A DNA stretch of 64,000 nucleotides from Hofstenia miamia. Its lineage: Eukaryota; Xenacoelomorpha; Acoela. Made by a program: the position numbers and the translations under genes. The notes under the pieces are model-generated. The model was not told the origin of the DNA and searched no databases. It saw only the letters and a list, made by a program, of their open reading frames with translations. The stretch is taken from assembly GCA_004352715.1 (NCBI GenBank), contig SCFE01000075.1:216396-280395 (forward strand), given 5' to 3'. This document shows, one piece after another, positions 59,540 through 64,000 of the stretch (position 1 is the first letter of the stretch; each line of letters opens with the position of its first letter).

Positions 59540-60045
59540 CAGTTGTGAAAAGTCTAAACCAAATGCGAGCAAACATTGCACTTCAATTATTTCTGTTTAT
59601 GTATATGTGGAGAAGACACTCTTCAATCTTGTGGACTTTTAGACACAATGCAGTCAGGGATCTAGAGACCAAGTTCCTGTCAAAAATCTCCAATGACGTG
59701 GAAATCGAACCAAACCTGATTGAATGACCCCCGAGGAGATGAACCAAATGAGTTGCAACACTGAGGTAAGCGCTCGACTGGATATTTCTCGTCACTCATT
59801 CTGGGCTCCTCTACAGAAATCGAAATTCGATGTGAGAATTACCCATCCAAATGCCCCATCCTATCGGAACAGGAATGTTGAGAAAATACTGGAAGAACAC
59901 GAGAGGGCCAAAAAGGCGGCTTATCAGGAGCGTGTACAGCATGTGGAACACTCTTCATTTACACGCATGGTCTTTTCTACAAATGGTGCAGTGGGTGCAG
60001 AGGCTGTCACGTTCTACTCAGTGCTGGCAAAAAACTCAGGGTAAA
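59540..60045 (+). pseudogene. C-terminal endonuclease-like part of a LINE-type retroelement
   Basis: Frame pieces read RHNAVRDLETKF and VEIEPNLIE, then, after a frame change near 59725, SARLDISRHSFWAP, FDVRITHPNAPSYRN and VEHSSFTRMVFSTNGAVGAE. A Cys-rich stretch (CICGEDTLQSC) precedes in a third frame. This C/H finger, RHN, LD...FDVR order is seen at the C-terminus of widespread metazoan reverse-transcriptase proteins and is consistent with a restriction-like endonuclease domain. No reverse transcriptase is in the window; the copy is truncated and frameshifted. Confidence 0.6.
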
Positions 60046-60336
60046 GACCAACTGCTCGTATGCTGAAGTGATAACATATATACGAAAGTGGCTATCTTTT
60101 ACTATTCTACATTCTGCTCTTATAGCGCTTCATGGGAAAAGGGAAAAGTTCTACCACAAATCATTCCCAATCGGGGGCATTGACATCAATATCATATGAT
60201 TACATTTCATTATTTCTATTCTTGTTTATCATTCCATTGGTTTACTCTATCGTTAATCATCTTTACTCTGGATTACTTTCTTGTTGCCCTTACGTCTTTG
60301 GAGCTTTTGTACATTTTGGTACATTATTTAAAAAAG

Positions 60337-60444
60337 GCCAAGGTGTCACCGAGGCATTCTTACACCGGATGATGAAAGAAATTGACAATAATCTCAACGG
60401 ACAAGTAGACAAAGAGGAATTCTTACAGTTGCCTCGTGCAATTT
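60337..60444 (+). CDS. Single exon encoding an EF-hand
   Basis: An acceptor AAAAAAG precedes and a donor GTAAAT follows. The open frame reads AFLHRMMKEIDNNLNGQVDK-EEFLQLPRAI. The 12-residue loop D-N-N-L-N-G-Q-V-D-K-E-E has acidic or amide ligands at 1, 3, 5 and 9, Gly at 6, a hydrophobic residue at 8 and Glu at 12: a canonical calcium loop. The frame is open upstream to an ATG at 60132 through a hydrophobic stretch, but that part looks like intron. The parent gene is not identified. Confidence 0.5.
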
Positions 60445-60933
60445 GTAAATATGTATTAATTCATTGTTACATTATTTCATTAATAAACGGTATTAGTTAA
60501 ATATAAAAAAAACTTTTAGATGGATTCATTTTCTGAAAACTTGAATTTTTAAACAAAAATGTGTTTCTCATTAAAAAGAATCAGTTACTTGCATATACTT
60601 CAGGCACAATAATGTTTTAAATCAAATCAAAAACATAAATTCAATTTATCAAAAGTTGACAAAATTGGTATATAATGAATATGAATTGTATTTGAATATT
60701 CTTAATTTTTTTAGTGGCAGGAAAGTATATTTTATTCTTGGGTATGGACGGGTACGGGGTAAAAAGTTTCTGGTATGGGTGGGTACCGGCTGCAGTAGTA
60801 AAGAATTGTTTTGAAAAAACCTGAAACTAATACATAAGAAATTAGACCCCTATTCCAAATACGCAATGTATATATATATATATAAAGTATNNNNNNNNNN
60901 ACACCTCTGGAGGTAACAAAAAACTTTGACTGT

Positions 60934-61134
60934 TTCTTTATGTGCAAAGATATTCCAACCCCATTGAGGCGTGCGGTGCGCAAAGTCAGAAGACAGCGCG
61001 CGGATTTAGAGCGAAAAAGAGAAAGAAGACTCTCCTCTATCTTTTGGTGCTTTCAGATTGAGCACGCCCTATATAAGCGTTTAAAATTGTGTATAGGATC
61101 ATCAAAAATTTTTAAAAATCCCCATGCTGTTTAA
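60934..61134 (+). other. GC-richer island with a basic open frame
   Basis: A plus-strand frame reads TPLRRAVRKVRRQRADLERK. On the minus strand the same island begins with TATATAGGGCG near 61075, which could be a core promoter. It follows a 10-N gap and an ACACCTCTGGAG end that mirrors CTCCAGAGGTGT at 59156. I cannot tell which strand, if either, is used. Confidence 0.3.
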
Positions 61135-61170
61135 GGTTAACAAACTAATACTATATCTAGGAATCCTTTT

Positions 61171-61174
61171 GAAC

Positions 61175-61262
<88 letters not shown>
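61171..61262. repeat. (AT)n microsatellite, target of the mariner insertion
   Basis: About 90 bp of nearly pure AT with interspersed TGTATA, directly abutting the mariner-type element. Confidence 0.9.
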
Positions 61263-61269
<7 letters not shown>

Positions 61270-61271
61270 TA

Positions 61272-61842
61272 CAGGGTGTCCATAAAGTCTTTAGACAATT
61301 TTAAAAATTCATTAATATTACAACTGAAGTTGGAAATCTCCGAAATGTTTAAATAATGTCAAGTAAATAGTCAAGTTTTTATTTAAAGCATTAATATATT
61401 TCTATGTGAGCCCCATTTGTAGCACGGAGGACATCTAAACGATATTCACTTTCAGTCCACGTCCTTCTTAACATTTCTTCATCAATTATATTCACAGCGG
61501 CAGTTATTCTTTCCTTAAGGTCACTTATGTCCTTTACTTTGGTGCGAATCGACTGACGTGCTGGAGATTGTTTTGCATATTTAATTATGTAATTTCTTTG
61601 TGTTTGAATATCTGATTTCGTTTCGATAAACCAAGAAACACATTGTGATTTTCCTTGTGCAGTAGTCAGTTTAAACAAGGGTTGGTGTTATGAAGTTTTA
61701 TTCTGGTCGGTGTCGCTTTATTTATCTCAGTGGTGGATTTGTTGTATTGACTGACCTCTGACTCTGACTGGCCGAATCTTGATAGCACTTCTTAATTATC
61801 TTAATGAATTTATAAAATTGTCTAAAGACATGGTGGACACCC
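61272..61842 (-). mobile_element. Internally deleted mariner-type element
   Basis: Inverted ends of about 35 bp: AGGGTGTCCATAAAGTCTTT on the left, and AGGGTGTCCACCATGTCTTT from the right reverse-complemented, both continuing AGACAATTTTA. TA lies at the left border; the right is slightly eroded. At 571 bp it is less than half a usual mariner and sits in an AT microsatellite, a natural TA target. Confidence 0.82.
61391..61678 (-). pseudogene. Fused N- and C-terminal remnants of a mariner transposase
   Basis: A 95-codon open frame. The first half reads GKSQCVSWFIETKSDIQTQR, the N-terminal helix-turn-helix region (DUF4817 type) of mariner-like transposases in many animals. The second half reads ITAAVNIIDEEMLRRTWTES and EYRLDVLRATNGAHIEIY, the C-terminal end. 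The whole catalytic DDE region between is missing, yet the frame is preserved across the deletion. It could still encode a DNA-binding mini-protein. Confidence 0.8.
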
Positions 61843-61893
61843 TACATATATAGTATGTACTAAATATTTTTCATTACATACAAAATCTCTCAC

Positions 61894-62016
61894 CTCAAAT
61901 GCCTTTACAATGTTATCGTGGTATTTATCCCAGGGAACAACATTGAATTGATCATCACTCTCTTTCGCGATAGAATACACCACAGCAACAAGAGATAGCA
62001 AAATAATGTATTTCAT
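61894..62016 (-). CDS. First exon of a putative secreted protein
   Basis: ATG at 62016 opens 41 codons: MKYIILLSLVAVVYSIAKES is a clean signal peptide (Lys, hydrophobic core, small residues before the likely cut), then DDQFNVVPWDKYHDNIVKAF. It ends in phase 0 at GAG with donor GTGAGA. The deleted mariner element lies in the following intron. Further exons would lie to the left; I did not find them. No family recognised. Confidence 0.55.
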
Positions 62017-62074
62017 TATTTATATTCTAAAATTAGACTCACTGTTACTTTCTAGATACCAACGAAAGTATTTA

Positions 62075-62081
62075 TTTTATA
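62075..62081 (-). promoter_or_regulatory. TATA box of the putative secreted-protein gene
   Basis: TATAAAA on the minus strand, 59 bases upstream of the ATG at 62016, leaving room for a start site about 30 bases downstream and a 25-30 base leader. Confidence 0.4.
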
Positions 62082-62279
62082 AGATCCTTCATATCTTAAT
62101 TAAATGTAAATATTGTTGTTGGTGCCTACAAAGGCTACGACATGTCACTTGAGAATTTATTTCTGCAAAGATTAGGAGCATTCTTGCATTCTGAAACCAA
62201 ATGCCAATTGCATAACCAGGAAACTCCAAATTGCTAAGATTCGATTAAAAAAATGTCCTAGAATTAAACATATATACAG

Positions 62280-63543
62280 GATGCAATTGCATACCCTTCA
62301 ACGTCTACAGAAGTTTACGAAAATAATCCGTGGACATGGGACAAAGATGCAAGGGACAAAGCAGCCGGTTTAAATAGTATTTTTACTAACTTTAATACTG
62401 TGCGCTCTTTTATTATTCTCATGAACTTCCTCAACGGTACAGGTCTTCAAGATTAGCAGCTAAGCTTCAACGGAAAGATCACGACATCTTCTTTGCAATG
62501 GTACTCGTCACTGCAACCATAGACGAAATTCAAGAAATCCGAGGATCAATTGCTACTCACTTTTCTTCATGGTACCAGCAAGCTCTTGAATTGGCGAAGT
62601 TAGTGGATTCTTCTCCTGGTATACCAAGAATTTCTGGGAGACAAATTCACAGGTAAGAAGAATAATAGAAAATAAATATATGAAACTTTTCATAACTTCC
62701 CAAAAATATTTTATAACAATAATTTTCTGGTAACAATTTGTAAAAATTCAAAAGTTGCATGGAAGTTTGATTTAATTTTATAATTACCTACTTTTAATAA
62801 AATCAATATATTCACATATCCTATATGTACCTACCTATTGTATCTAAATGTTTATTTAGGTCAAATGCTGTAAACGATTGGTCGCCAGATTCACATTACA
62901 AGATAAATGTCGCAATACCGTTGATCGACCATGTTTTGTCTGAAATGAAGAGGAGATTTGGCGACGAAAGCTCTCCTTCGATGAAAGTCATCACAATTCT
63001 ACCTTCATTGATAACTCAAAGGTCAGATTTGGACTCTTGTGTTGCTGATTTGCCATCTCCACAGTTACTCAAGGTATGTAGATATATGCATATGTATTAA
63101 AAATATTTTCCGTAATTTTCAGTTTTAACTAACTTGTTTGTAATTATTTTTTTTAAATGGAGCTCTCGCGTTGGAAAGATTATTGATCGAAACAAGATAA
63201 ACAACCTCGGAACTGCATGTATATTTTATCCAAAGTTGATGAAGATACATTTCCAAACATCGCAATATTGGTCAGATTGGCATGCACATTGCCAATTACA
63301 ACATGCGAGGCTGAAAGATCGTTCTCAACATTGAGACGAATTAAAACATATCTAAGGTAGGCTACTTAATTTTTTTGCATCTAAACATCACGTCTTAAAT
63401 ATCATTTTAGAAACTCGATGATGGCACAACGATTGACTGGGTTGTGTCTAATGAACATTCATCGTGATGTGATGATTGACATTTCTATCATTGCCGAACG
63501 TTATATAAATAAGCATCATCGTAGACTTTTTTCTAAAAAATAA
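62280..63543 (+). pseudogene. Intron-containing hAT transposase (C-terminal half), one stop and one frameshift
   Basis: Exons about 62280-62652, 62860-63073, 63163-63356 and 63411-63543, all with GT..AG borders; the checked junctions join in phase. Exon 1 reads RDKAAGLNSIFTNF and, after a frame change near 62430, RLAAKLQRKDHDI, WYQQALELAKLVDSSPGIPR and ISGRQIHR. Exon 2 begins SNAVNDW and has IPLIDHVLSEMKRRFGDESS. Exon 3 has a TGA at 63184-63186, then LACTLPITTCEAERSFSTLR, the hAT dimerisation signature. Exon 4 ends LTGLCLMNIHRDVMID and HHRRLFSKK. This is the zinc-finger-MYM/52-kDa-repressor-like hAT group, in which introns occur. Confidence 0.85.
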
Positions 63544-63669
63544 AAAAATACAAAAGTCATAAAAGTTCTACTATCATTCACAGTCACACATGTATTTAAA
63601 AAAATAAAAATTTGTTCGATAAAAACTGCTAAATTATTTTGTAACTAGCCAATATATTTTGCGCCTTTT

Positions 63670-63717
63670 TCAGTTGGACCACCCCATTATAGGCTAGTTG
63701 CGCCCCTGAGGTTGGCT
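63670..63717. mobile_element. Right terminal repeat of the hAT element
   Basis: Reverse-complemented, the sequence ending at 63709 begins CAGGGGCGCAACTAGCCTAT, a typical hAT end, 130-165 bp past the transposase stop. The next 8 bases, AGGTTGGC, are the expected target-duplication slot. I could not find a matching left end in the window. CAGAGGTGTAGTGG at 59159 is a candidate but its flank differs. Confidence 0.6.
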
Positions 63718-64000
63718 ATATTTTCTGTAGCTTAGTAGTTTAGATTTCTTTCAGTATATAAGTCACATAGATATCAATAATGCAGTTGTAATGCATGCAA
63801 TGCGACTGACTATTTTTGATGCATTCCCAAAAATTTTCAAAGGAATATGTTTAAGGTTATTTGACTTGCTGTAACCAATAATTCAAATAGGTTTGCGAAT
63901 ATATAATAGTCAAAATTTTTAAATGCTTTTGGGCCATAAATGGATGAGGGCGGGCTCTTGGCCATATTGGAGTCAATGTTTTGAAAAAATGGTTCAAAAT
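63718..64000. other. Right edge, nothing recognised
   Basis: AT-rich; no exon or element end seen. Confidence 0.5.

Overview
The window is a stretch of a very AT-rich animal genome, probably an invertebrate. It is animal because it carries an AREL1-type HECT ubiquitin ligase and intron-bearing genes whose neighbouring GT..AG exons join in phase. Several introns are only 42-99 bases, and coding exons stand out as slightly GC-richer islands. I cannot name the species. The sequence is a draft scaffold: it has N runs (8272-8292, 28906-29905, 58829-59073, 60891-60900) and single-N joins (8107, 9505, 9829, 42725, 44476, 45239), several of them flanked by the same sequence on both sides. Many apparent duplications and breaks are therefore assembly products.

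Layout. 1-6632: most of an AREL1-like gene on the minus strand, with a 291-bp hAT-type MITE in an intron. 7632-10355: a Tc1 transposon scrambled by joins. 10374-15953: a plus-strand LINE ORF1 relic with an SGNH-esterase-like domain, a minus-strand LINE with almost full ORF2, then a 1.13-kb unit with inverted ends holding a deleted LINE. 16264-17054: the C-terminal half of an unrecognised minus-strand gene with five small exons. 18336-19560: a GC-rich LINE 3' end with C-terminal zinc fingers. 21770-22330: a hAT relic. 25816-39560: a degenerate minus-strand Gypsy element split by a MULE (28245-35865) with a 9-bp target duplication; the MULE interior holds a Polinton DNA polymerase fragment and an assembly gap.

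39555-51650: a 2.4-3.2 kb segment present twice, a second Polinton polymerase on the plus strand, a gag-like relic, and the C-terminal exons of another unrecognised gene (51547-51921). 52180-53000: a zinc-finger relic. 53354-56849: exons of a minus-strand gene, with a decayed duplicate of one exon and a PIF/Harbinger-like element that itself contains a hAT MITE. 57800-61140: weak plus-strand exons, a LINE endonuclease-like fragment and an EF-hand exon. 61272-61842: an internally deleted mariner carrying a fused mini-transposase. 61894-62016: the first exon of a putative secreted protein with a TATA box. 62280-63709: an intron-containing hAT transposase and its right terminal repeat.

No multi-gene accessory system is visible. 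The window is a record of nested transposition plus a recurring theme: exon-sized segments duplicated and then decayed next to or near host genes (6.0-6.5, 42.1/50.2, 45.2/51.5 and 54.4/56.7 kb). Exon boundaries were read by eye from splice signals, phase and coding sense; none has transcript support here.
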